The notes under the pieces are model-generated. The model saw only the letters and a list, made by a program, of their open reading frames with translations, searched no databases and was not told the origin of the DNA. Source: JAUNBG01 sp964442735 (GTDB lineage Bacteria; Planctomycetota; Planctomycetia; Pirellulales; Thermoguttaceae). Taken from it: a stretch of 64,000 nt of DNA. Positions 42,548 through 51,193 of this stretch are shown here, one piece after another. Every line of letters begins with the position of its first letter. Position 1 is the first letter of the stretch. The DNA is taken from NCBI GenBank assembly GCA_964442735.1, contig CAYUAP010000002.1:24007-88006 (forward strand), given 5' to 3'. Position numbers and translations under genes: made by a program.

Positions 42548-44614
42548 TTATTCCGACAGGGCTTTATATCCACTGTCAATGGCATTGGTAATCACGCGGA
42601 ATGCGGCTTGATTTTCAAGCTGTTCCATTGTATTTGTCGCATTAGTGAATTTTGTTCGTTCAACAATACTGTCACCAACGGTAACGCAAATCGTTCCATC
42701 CTGATCTTCACGAGAGGAAAATGCCGCATTCAAATCGATACTGTCTGTATACCCTTTCTGTTTGACATAGGAAGCAATCATACCGAGCAATAACTGGCCA
42801 GGACAATTTTCCTGTTTCGTACAGATAGTAACGGTGATCGGGAGTCGTTCTTTTGTCGTTCCATGTAATACGGGAATTTTTGCATCGAACAGTTGACTGC
42901 GATTCTGATATCCGGTGTGCAGGAGACAATGTGCTTCCGATGATCCTGGTTTTCCCCCCAGATATTTTTCATAACATTGGACGACCTGATAGTTATCCTG
43001 TGGTTTCTGAATCTGATGTGCCTTGTCAGCCGCATAAAGACCCTTCTGACGAATTTGACGAAGCGAGTCGGTAACACCCAACGGCTGACCTCCACCGGAA
43101 ATACAGCCTCCCGGACAGGCCATGACTTCAACGAAATCGTATTGCGCTTTTCCGGTTTGGATATCGGTTATCAATTTCTTCGCATTGGCCAAGCCGTAGA
43201 CGACGGCAACTCGAAGGGTCAGACCTGCTATTTCCAACGTTGCTTCCTTTAATTTTTCCATACCACGAACCGCCTTAAAATCGACGTGTTCCAGGGGCTT
43301 GCCCGATAGTTTTTCCGCCGCAAAACGGAGGGCCGCTTCCATGACACCACCCGATGTTCCGAAGATAACACCACCACCCGTCGAAAATCCCATCGGCATG
43401 TCAAATGCTTCCGGCTCCAGCTCGTTAAGATGAATTCCACACGAATCAATCATTTGTGCTATTTCACCCGTCGTTATAACGATATCGACGTCCTGTTTGC
43501 CATTATGTTTGAACTTCGGGAGCTGTGCCTCAAATTTTTTCGCCGTACAAGGCATGATGGAAACAACGGTCATATTATCCGCCGCAATACCAAGTTGCTT
43601 CGGAAGAACTTCCGCAGCAACGGAACCGAACATAGCCTGGGGCGAACGACACGACGAAACGTTTCCGAGCAATTCCGGATAATAAATTTCTGCGTACTTA
43701 ACCCAGGCGGGACAACAACTGGTAAACATCGGGAGTTTCCCGTTAGTACTAATACGGTCAAGTAGTTCAGTAGCTTCCTCAAAAATAGTCATATCGGCCG
43801 TAAAACAGGTATCATAAACATATTTGAACCCCATTAGTTTTAATGCAGCCACAAGTTTACCGGCGACATCTTCACCTGCCTTGGCACCGAAATATTCGCC
43901 AAGCGCAACGCGAACAGCGGGAGCTATCTGGACGACAACCGTTTTCGATTTATCATAAAGTGCGTTCCAAACACGATTACAATCCTGTTTCGGGACAATA
44001 GCACCAGTGGGACAGACCGTGGCACATTGACCACAATTGACACATTCGACCTTGCCGAGCGCTGTATCGAATGCGGGCTCAACCTTCGCATGGGAACCAC
44101 GGTTCGCGAAATCAATAGCACCGATCCCTTGAATTTCACGGCAGACACGAACACAGTCGCCACACAGAATACACTTGTTCGGGTCACGTTCCAGTGAAGG
44201 TGAACTTCGGTCAATATCCTGATATTTCTTGAGTCTCTGGAATCGAACGGTATTAACTCCGAGTCGATGCGCGATATTCTGCAATGCGCAGTTCGAACTT
44301 CGCGCACAGGTTGGGCATTCGACACTATGATTGGCCAAAAGTAATTCAATACTGATTTTTCGCATATCACGAATTTCTTTTGTATCGGTATGAATGACCA
44401 TTCCATCGGCAGGAGCGGTAGAACAGGCCGCCATAACACCCCGTCCCGTGACGTCAACCAGACAGAGCCGGCAGGCTCCGTAAATACTCAATTCCGAATG
44501 ATAACAAAATGTCGGAATATCAATACCGGCCTTCCGAATTACTTCAAGTAGATTCCTCTCCGTATCGAATTCAACCGGTTTACCGTTGATAATCATATTT
44601 TTTTTATTGTTCAT
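42548..44614 (-). CDS. hydA: [FeFe] hydrogenase catalytic subunit (bifurcating type, group A3)
   Basis: A 688-residue cytoplasmic enzyme that makes H2 using reduced ferredoxin together with NADH delivered by its partners. Domains: N-terminal 2Fe-2S (CYHSELSIYGACRLCLVDVTG..C, 36-65), His/Cys cluster (HSVECPTCARSSNC near 96-110), two 4Fe-4S sites (CILCGDCVRVC near 148, CVNCGQCATVC near 193), and the H-cluster domain with L1 TSCCPAWVKYAEIYYPE near 300, L2 MPCTAKKFEAQ near 357 and L3 ACPGGCISGGGQP near 490. All expected catalytic cysteines are present. A C-terminal extension (about 580-688) looks like a thioredoxin-type 2Fe-2S domain that has kept CTKQENC but lost the second cysteine pair. Ribosome-binding site GGAAA. 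Third gene of hydC-hydB-hydA. Confidence 0.96.
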   Translation of the reverse strand: MNNKKNMIINGKPVEFDTERNLLEVIRKAGIDIPTFCYHSELSIYGACRLCLVDVTGRGVMAACSTAPADGMVIHTDTKEIRDMRKISIELLLANHSVECPTCARSSNCALQNIAHRLGVNTVRFQRLKKYQDIDRSSPSLERDPNKCILCGDCVRVCREIQGIGAIDFANRGSHAKVEPAFDTALGKVECVNCGQCATVCPTGAIVPKQDCNRVWNALYDKSKTVVVQIAPAVRVALGEYFGAKAGEDVAGKLVAALKLMGFKYVYDTCFTADMTIFEEATELLDRISTNGKLPMFTSCCPAWVKYAEIYYPELLGNVSSCRSPQAMFGSVAAEVLPKQLGIAADNMTVVSIMPCTAKKFEAQLPKFKHNGKQDVDIVITTGEIAQMIDSCGIHLNELEPEAFDMPMGFSTGGGVIFGTSGGVMEAALRFAAEKLSGKPLEHVDFKAVRGMEKLKEATLEIAGLTLRVAVVYGLANAKKLITDIQTGKAQYDFVEVMACPGGCISGGGQPLGVTDSLRQIRQKGLYAADKAHQIQKPQDNYQVVQCYEKYLGGKPGSSEAHCLLHTGYQNRSQLFDAKIPVLHGTTKERLPITVTICTKQENCPGQLLLGMIASYVKQKGYTDSIDLNAAFSSREDQDGTICVTVGDSIVERTKFTNATNTMEQLENQAAFRVITNAIDSGYKALSE

Positions 44615-44681
44615 TGCCGTTATTTCCTTTATTATTGTCTTTCATTATTATCAAATAAAGATTACACCCGTTTCCAGAAAA

Positions 44682-46568
44682 TCAGATTCCTTTAACGGCT
44701 TCAAAACGGCAAGTCGCTTTGCACGCGCCGCATTTAATACATTTTTCCACATCAATTTTATGCGGTTCCTTAATTTTACCTGTAATAGCCCCGACAGGAC
44801 ATTTCTTCGCACACATACCACAACCGCGGCATTTATCGGCGAGAATTTCCGGACGAGCCAGTTTTTTACATTCGCCCGTCGGACAAATCTTCTTGAAAAC
44901 ATGGCTTTCATATTCATCCCTGAAATAATGCAGGGTCGATAATACAGGATTCGGGGCAGTTTTCCCCAGTCCACATAGAGAACCAAGTCGAACGGCCTTG
45001 GCCACTTCCTCCAGCAAGGCCAGGGTTTCTCCCGTAGCACGCCCTTCGATAATATCGTCAAGCAAGGCGAGCATTTGTTTCGTTCCTTCACGGCATGGTA
45101 CACATTTTCCACACGATTCGTTTTGTGTAAACTGCATAAAGAATCGAGCGATTTTGACCATACATGTCTGATCGTTCATTACAACCAAACCTCCAGAACC
45201 AACCATGGCCCCCGCACTCTTTAAGGTATCGAAATCGAGCGGCATGTCAAGCATATCAGGAGTCAGACATCCTCCGGACGGTCCTCCGATTTGAACCGAC
45301 TTGAAATTACGGCCCGTAACATTTCCCGCATTATCCGTAACTCCTCCCCCAATATTATAGACGATTTCGCGAAGTGTTGTCCCAAACGGTACTTCAATCA
45401 AGCCGGTATTGGCAACGTGACCTGTCAATGCGAATGTTTTTGTTCCCGGTGATTTTTCCGTTCCAACAGAACGATATTTTTCGGTACCTTCAGTTAAAAT
45501 ATACGGTACGGACGCCAATGTTTCGACGTTATTAATAACCGTTGGTTTACCGTAAAGACCGGATTGAGCCGGAAATGGTGGCTTCGGAGACGGCATTCCA
45601 CGATTCCCTTCGATAGAAGCGATTAACGCCGTTTCTTCACCACAGACGAATGCCCCGGCCCCTTCCATAATTCGAATTCTGAAATTGAAACCGGAGTCAA
45701 AAAGATTTTCACCGAGAAGTCCATTTTTTTCGGCTTCCACAACGGCGTTACGCATTCGTTCAACCGCTAACGGATATTCAGCACGAACATAAACGACGCC
45801 TTCATCGGCACCAATAGCCTTTCCCGCAATAATCATACCTTCGAGTACAGCGTGCGGATTGCCTTCCATAACGGAACGATCCATGAACGCTCCTGGGTCG
45901 CCTTCATCACCATTACAGATAATATATTTCTTCGGACCAGGCGAAGCAAGAGTATACTTCCATTTCAAACCGGTAGGAAAACCTGCACCACCGCGTCCAC
46001 GCAGACCGGAATCAAGAACCATCTGGCAGACTTCGGTTGGTTCCATTTCCTTCAAGGCTTTTCGTGCACCAAAATAACCGCCACGACTGATGTATTCATT
46101 GACATCTTCCGGATCGATTGTATAGTTCCGGAGAACAACACGATTTTGACGGGAATAGAAATCAATTTCATTTTCATAATGACTGGTCTTTTTCGTGACC
46201 GGATTGACATAGGCCAGTCGTTCAATAATTTCACCGCCAATTAAAGTTGCATTAACGATTTCCGCCGCATCTTCTTCTTTAACGTGACCATAGAAAATAC
46301 CTTCCGGCTCAATTCGCAGGATCGGACCCATTTGGCAAAAACCTTGACATCCACTTTTAGAGAAATAGACGTCCTGTTTGCCCTCTTTACGAACTTCAAT
46401 GTCAACGTCGAGTCCGACTTTCTTCATTTCACGAATCATGGCTTCGCGTACCCGAAGCGAACCGTTGGCAATACAACCAGTTCCACCACAGATGATAATT
46501 CGGCGCTTAATGTCCTTTTTCTTTTCGTTATATTTATGTGCGGCCTGTTCAAGATTTATGAGCGGCAT
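44682..46568 (-). CDS. hydB: NuoF-like flavin subunit of the bifurcating hydrogenase
   Basis: A 628-residue subunit that binds FMN and NAD(H) and couples them to the hydrogenase iron-sulfur chain. The N-terminal thioredoxin-like 2Fe-2S domain spans about 25-110 (CGGTGCIANGS, CQGFCQMGP). The NuoF core contains GRGGAGFPTGLKW near 193, GDEGDPGAFMDRSVMEGNPHAVLEGM near 225 and the SLBB region. A 4Fe-4S site follows (ESCGKCVPCREGTKQM near 487 plus a later Cys in GSLCGLGKTAPN). Two C-terminal ferredoxin clusters complete it (CRGCGMCAKKCPVGAI and CIKCGACKATC). The start overlaps the hydC stop (TAATG), with GGAG upstream, so it is translationally coupled. Confidence 0.96.
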   Translation of the reverse strand: MPLINLEQAAHKYNEKKKDIKRRIIICGGTGCIANGSLRVREAMIREMKKVGLDVDIEVRKEGKQDVYFSKSGCQGFCQMGPILRIEPEGIFYGHVKEEDAAEIVNATLIGGEIIERLAYVNPVTKKTSHYENEIDFYSRQNRVVLRNYTIDPEDVNEYISRGGYFGARKALKEMEPTEVCQMVLDSGLRGRGGAGFPTGLKWKYTLASPGPKKYIICNGDEGDPGAFMDRSVMEGNPHAVLEGMIIAGKAIGADEGVVYVRAEYPLAVERMRNAVVEAEKNGLLGENLFDSGFNFRIRIMEGAGAFVCGEETALIASIEGNRGMPSPKPPFPAQSGLYGKPTVINNVETLASVPYILTEGTEKYRSVGTEKSPGTKTFALTGHVANTGLIEVPFGTTLREIVYNIGGGVTDNAGNVTGRNFKSVQIGGPSGGCLTPDMLDMPLDFDTLKSAGAMVGSGGLVVMNDQTCMVKIARFFMQFTQNESCGKCVPCREGTKQMLALLDDIIEGRATGETLALLEEVAKAVRLGSLCGLGKTAPNPVLSTLHYFRDEYESHVFKKICPTGECKKLARPEILADKCRGCGMCAKKCPVGAITGKIKEPHKIDVEKCIKCGACKATCRFEAVKGI

Positions 46569-47092
46569 TATTCGGCTCCTTTCACTTCGGACTTTTCTTT
46601 TTCAATGATTTCGTCGATTAATTCCTCGACCCGATCCGGCGTTGACTGACCATGAACTACTTCATCGACCACTATTACCGGAGCCAACCCACAAGCGCCA
46701 AGGCAACTGACTTGTTCCAGGGTGAACATTAAATCGTCGGTTGTCCGTTTTTCTTCGTTAAGTCCCAACTTTTGATTAATCCGCTCCAGTAGTGTATGGG
46801 ATTTTTTTACATGGCATGCAGTTCCATCACAGAGCCGTAAAATGTGTTTTCCCTTCGGAGTGAGCGAAAAATGCGCGTAAAAAGTCGCAACTCCATAAAC
46901 GTGGGCCACAGGGACATCAAGCGACGTCGCGACATAACTAATAACGTCTTTCGACAAGTACTTGTAAACCTCTTGCACCTGCTGAAGAATTGTAATCAGA
47001 CGAGACGGATCGTTCCCGTTGCGCTTGAGAATCTCGTTCACCGCGCCAAGATGTTTTACCATCCCCTTCGTCTTTTCTATAGTTTCCTGCAT
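46568..47092 (-). CDS. hydC: NuoE-like 2Fe-2S subunit of the bifurcating hydrogenase
   Basis: A 174-residue thioredoxin-like ferredoxin subunit. The helical N-terminus (RLITILQQVQEVYKYLSKDVISYVATSLDVPVAHVYGVATFYAHF) is typical of NuoE. The cluster cysteines occur in CDGTACHVKKSH near 93 and CLGACGLAPVIVVD near 134, and the protein ends with a charged helix. It accepts electrons next to the flavin subunit. It is the first gene of the operon, and its ribosome-binding site (AAGGA) and the 976-base upstream spacer point to the operon promoter lying to its left on the minus strand. Confidence 0.95.
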   Translation of the reverse strand: MQETIEKTKGMVKHLGAVNEILKRNGNDPSRLITILQQVQEVYKYLSKDVISYVATSLDVPVAHVYGVATFYAHFSLTPKGKHILRLCDGTACHVKKSHTLLERINQKLGLNEEKRTTDDLMFTLEQVSCLGACGLAPVIVVDEVVHGQSTPDRVEELIDEIIEKEKSEVKGAE

Positions 47093-48068
47093 GATTCGTT
47101 CCTTAAAAGGGTTAGATCGATATACCCAAAAAATCTTTTTTATCTTTTTGATGGAAAATATTCGTACTGCTTCATATTCGATCTTAATAACAATACAAAT
47201 GAAATTCCAAAACGCGTATTGTTAAAATTTTATTCTATTTAGAATGTTTCCGAAAACCTTCTGTATCATCAGGAAGACTATCCAAAACATATATAAATAA
47301 ATATTTATTTATATGAGTACAGTTCTTAAACTATAAATTTACCTTTTTTTTGTGAATCGTCAATAGGAGAAAATATTTTTAGAGTTAAAACATGTAAATT
47401 TATCGATTGTTATGATATGTGTACTATATAATGATGGTGTTTTACAGGATCAAATATTTTATATTATTCAGTAATATCCTGTGTAGTTTGAAAATAAAAA
47501 GTGTACTAATAAACATTAAGTATTAGATCGGAAAAAACCGGGCTTGCGAAATTAAAATATTGCGAAATTAAAAATATGCAATTAAATTTTGAAATGAAAG
47601 TATTGTACTTGCGATACCGGACAATATCTTCTAAACATTCAGATCTTCTGTTCATTATTTTACATACATGTTACAAGTATATATACACGTTGCAAGTGAT
47701 ATGGATTATCAATAAACAGGACATATGTTTACTATGTTTTATTATTGTATCATAAATACATAAATCGTAAATATTGCCTTTTGGTGTAATATTTACATAT
47801 TACGTTATTAGTACATTGTATTAGTACATTGTATTAGTAAATTGTATATACGTAAAATAAAAAATTACATTATGTTGTGTGTCCTGAAAAAATGATTTTT
47901 TACAACTGATATTATTTATGTAATTATGTAATTATGTAATTATGTAATATTGGCAAAAATATGACGGACACTTGAAATATCATTAGAACAAGTATTTTAA
48001 CAAAACTGTGAAAAAAATACAGATGACAAAAGCAATCTGAAATTTTAATCATAGCTGATTTTAGTATT
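47093..48068. other. Long very AT-rich gene desert upstream of the hyd operon
   Basis: 976 bases with no supportable gene. It includes short tandem stretches: TATTAGTAcAT units at about 47808-47850 and TATGTAATTA units at about 47915-47950. No palindrome with a T tract was found. It is expected to hold the hyd promoter and possible regulator sites, but none was recognised. Confidence 0.6.
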
Positions 48069-48776
48069 TCAGTTTTTGCTACGATTATGGGTCAAAATGA
48101 GTGTAACCCTTGTTCCAATTGGAGGAATTTTTTCGGTATTTGGTTCGAAAACAAGATTATTATTATCGGAGGTACTCTCAATAGGGATATCCAAAATAGA
48201 ACCGGGAAAATTGGAGACCCCGAAAATTTCTCCCGATAGATCGGCTAAATAATAACGTTTACCATCGGTGTTTGTCCCGAAGAGTCCTCCGGTAAAAACC
48301 CATGGAACATTCATTTCCTGATGTGTTTTTACTTCACGAATCCACTCTTGGGCTCGAACTTCATGCTGTCTTCCCAGTTCGTCTTTCCACCGAATATGAA
48401 TTGCGATCTTTTCACCGAAAGGAGGTACAAAAGTGGGTGTAAATTGGGCGGGCTTGCCCTGTTTGGCTCCTATCAGTAGAAGTGCTGCATGAATTAAATG
48501 TGGCTTGATCCCAAGAACGACAATCGATTCATGTTCTTTGGTCCGTTCGCGACAGGCAAAAAACTCAAGAGCTCCTTCACGGAGGCAAATCGTACCAACC
48601 AATACAACCTGGGTCCGGTCTGTCGCTATCCATATTGGCTCCTTGGGATCCAATTGTTTTAACTGTTCCGGCTTGTCAGCCAAGGGAACAAAAGGAGCTT
48701 CTTCCTCTCCCAATAGAATATTACTACAGATAAATACGGAAATAAAAACCAATATACTCAATAATAAATTTTTCAT
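48069..48776 (-). CDS. Exported YdjY-domain protein
   Basis: A 235-residue protein with signal peptide (MKNLLLSILVFISVFICSNILLG). The remainder matches the pattern of the YdjY domain common in Planctomycetota exported proteins: LREGALEFFACRERTKEHESIVVL near 67-90, IHAALLLIGAKQGKPAQF near 96-113, PPFGEKIAIHIRWKD near 117, AQEWI, WVFTGGLFG near 158, YLADLSGEIFGVSNFPGSILDIPIES near 173-198, and PPIGTRVTLIL at the end. The fold is known from structural-genomics proteins but has no defined activity. It is monocistronic; neighbours give no hint. Confidence 0.8.
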   Translation of the reverse strand: MKNLLLSILVFISVFICSNILLGEEEAPFVPLADKPEQLKQLDPKEPIWIATDRTQVVLVGTICLREGALEFFACRERTKEHESIVVLGIKPHLIHAALLLIGAKQGKPAQFTPTFVPPFGEKIAIHIRWKDELGRQHEVRAQEWIREVKTHQEMNVPWVFTGGLFGTNTDGKRYYLADLSGEIFGVSNFPGSILDIPIESTSDNNNLVFEPNTEKIPPIGTRVTLILTHNRSKN

Positions 48777-49190
48777 TATAACTCAAATTGTAAATACATT
48801 TATTTGCCATCACGGATAATAGGAATTATCACGAATAGAAATTAGGCAAACAGCGTTAATTACGGTACGTTCACCAGAACAACCCCAAGGGAAACTACAG
48901 TGTGAATATCATCCAGTGTCATTACGTTAAATTTTGACCGGTCAATTTGGCCCTTTATATTAAACGTCAATTTACTTCAACTATATTAACATTATTTTCA
49001 TATGATATACTACCAGGACGTTTCAATACTGTTTTTCCCTGGAATACAGACGTTACGACCATATCCTTCCAAACAGGCATTCCGGCTGTTTTAAAGAAGG
49101 AATTTAAAACGGCCTTGAGTATATCAATACCAGTTGCAATTGGTTAAGGGAACCGGGGAGTACGGACTGGAGATCATATACTCGGAGACA
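48777..49190. other. Spacer holding element copy F
   Basis: 414 bases between the YdjY gene start and the SecA-like stop. Apart from the degraded dispersed element at 49007-49122, no gene or terminator is seen. Confidence 0.4.
49007..49122 (-). mobile_element. 116-bp diverged MITE-like element, copy F
   Basis: On the minus strand the left end ATACTCAAGGCCGTTTTAAA and the facing end (ATACTACCAGGACGTTTCAA when read inward) are both recognisable. The inner stem AAACAGGC...GGCTGTTT is decayed. Same size class as copies A-C. Confidence 0.7.
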
Positions 49191-51152
49191 TTAATTCGGC
49201 GTATCCAAATAGGGATCCTGACCCATACCACGTTGCATTTTTTTACGCTCTTTCTCGTAATAGAGCATGGTTTTTCTGTTACGATAACTTTTGCGCTCGA
49301 CTTTTCTTTGAGCCCGATAGAATTTACCCCGTTTTGATTCAAAAGAACCGCTTTCATGTTCCTGACCGAATTTTTTCATGCGGTTTGCTCTTTTGGGACC
49401 GTATGCTTTCTCCAGTATTTCGTCTTCGAGAGAGAGGTACTGACGGTAGGAGCCAGGATCTCCCTGACGACCACATCGCCCAATTAACTGTCTATCGATA
49501 CGTGCCGATTCGTGAAGCTCGGTACAAATTACATGAAGACCTCCAATGGCAATAATTTCCTCCGGAAGTTTTATATCGGTACCACGACCCGCCATATTTG
49601 TGGAGACAGTTACCTTGCCCCATTGGCCCGCCTGGGCAACAATACCGGCTTCTTCCTCGACGTGGTTGGCGTTCAGAACCTGGTGTTCAATTCCCTTTTC
49701 CTTTAATAGCCCGGATAGAATTTCCGATTTATCAATGGTTCGAGTACCAATTAGAATGGGACGGCCCATATTATGGAGTTCGACTATTTCTTGAACAATA
49801 GAATCCCATTTTTTACGTTCCGTTCCATAAATGGCAATAGGGAGTTGCTCCCGGCGCGGTGGTCTGTTTGTAGGTACGGGGATAACCCGGCATTTATAGA
49901 TTCGTTTAAGTTCTGTTCGCGAGGCGTATGCGGTACCGGTCATGCCCGCTAAATGCTCGAAACGCAGGAAAAAATCTTGTACGGTAATACGTGCCGCCTG
50001 ACCTGTGGCCACAGTAATTTCGACCCCTTCCTTCGCTTCAACCGCCTGATGGATTCCTTCGCGCCATTTACGTCCTTCTCCTAATCGTCCGGTGAATTCA
50101 TCGACAATAACAATTTCACCATCGCGAACGACATACTGCTGATCCAGTTTAAATTCCCGATCTACCTTAATGGCCCGTTTAATAAATTCATAGACATAAA
50201 ACAGACCGGTCGTGTCCATGGCTGCCGGTTTCGGTAATTGACGTGCCTTGAGTCGTCCTTCCCGGGTCAATTCCACCGTCCGTTTTTCATGATCGTATTC
50301 GTAATCTTCTTCTTCGATAAAATCATAGACTTTATCAGCCGCCCATTTATAGGCTTCGACTTCTTTTTTCTGTTCTTCCGTTGGAAGTGCACTAATGATC
50401 AACGGGGTACTTGCTTCGTCAATTAGAATACTGTCTGCTTCATCGACAAGACAGAAATAGGGTTCCTGGCGTTGGGTTGGTTTTTCGTTATTAACTGCCG
50501 CTCCACCTTCCAGCATAGCGCCAATAACATCTGCTTGACCTTCCCGAATACGACGCAGAAGAAGTCGATCACGTAAAAAATCGAAACCGAATTCCTTGGA
50601 TGTACCGTAGGTAATATCTGCATTATAAGCCTGACGACGCTGTTCTGTCGGTTGCTGACTCTGAATTATACCCACTTTCATACCAAGAACTTTATAGACA
50701 GGACTCAAGAGTTCCGCATCCCGAGCCGCTAAATAATCATTGACCGTTGCCAGAAGTGCCCCTTTACCGTGAAGTGCGTGAAGATAAAGTGGACCTGTAG
50801 CCGTCAACGTTTTTCCTTCACCAGTTTGCATTTCCACAATTGAATTATGGAACATGGCAATACCACCTAGAATCTGAACATCAAAATGCCGCATTCCAAT
50901 AGTACGTGAAGCAGCTTCACGGACAAGCGCAAACGCCTCCGGAAGAAGTCGGACCAGAGGTTCCCCACTTCGGGCACGATATCGAAGCGATAGACTTTTT
51001 TTCTTTAACTCCTGATCATTGAGCTTCTGAATCTCGGGCTCTAACGCATTGATTCGTTCCAATTCATATGACCATCTGGCCAGGTAACCTTTTGGTGAAA
51101 AAGGAATACAACTTTCAATTCTCCTTGTCAGACCTCTTGGTATCGCGTCCAA
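49191..51152 (-). CDS. Short SecA-like preprotein translocase ATPase
   Basis: SecA drives polypeptides through SecYEG with ATP. This one has 653 residues, against roughly 840-950 for usual SecA. It starts with TTG at 51152, where GGAAGGAG lies 8 bases upstream. Motifs are MQTGEGKTLTATGPLYLHAL near 107 (Walker A), LVDEADSILIDEA near 234 (Walker B), GRGTDIK near 517 and QLIGRCGRQGDPGS near 555. The preprotein cross-linking part is present, but after NBD2 only about 60 basic residues follow. The scaffold/wing helical region and C-terminal zinc domain are largely missing, so it may be a specialised second SecA. It forms an operon with the preceding lipoprotein gene (41-base gap). Confidence 0.88.
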   Translation of the reverse strand: MDAIPRGLTRRIESCIPFSPKGYLARWSYELERINALEPEIQKLNDQELKKKSLSLRYRARSGEPLVRLLPEAFALVREAASRTIGMRHFDVQILGGIAMFHNSIVEMQTGEGKTLTATGPLYLHALHGKGALLATVNDYLAARDAELLSPVYKVLGMKVGIIQSQQPTEQRRQAYNADITYGTSKEFGFDFLRDRLLLRRIREGQADVIGAMLEGGAAVNNEKPTQRQEPYFCLVDEADSILIDEASTPLIISALPTEEQKKEVEAYKWAADKVYDFIEEEDYEYDHEKRTVELTREGRLKARQLPKPAAMDTTGLFYVYEFIKRAIKVDREFKLDQQYVVRDGEIVIVDEFTGRLGEGRKWREGIHQAVEAKEGVEITVATGQAARITVQDFFLRFEHLAGMTGTAYASRTELKRIYKCRVIPVPTNRPPRREQLPIAIYGTERKKWDSIVQEIVELHNMGRPILIGTRTIDKSEILSGLLKEKGIEHQVLNANHVEEEAGIVAQAGQWGKVTVSTNMAGRGTDIKLPEEIIAIGGLHVICTELHESARIDRQLIGRCGRQGDPGSYRQYLSLEDEILEKAYGPKRANRMKKFGQEHESGSFESKRGKFYRAQRKVERKSYRNRKTMLYYEKERKKMQRGMGQDPYLDTPN

Positions 51153-51193
51153 TCCAGCAGCTCCTTCCTTTAATTATAATCTCAATAAAATCT

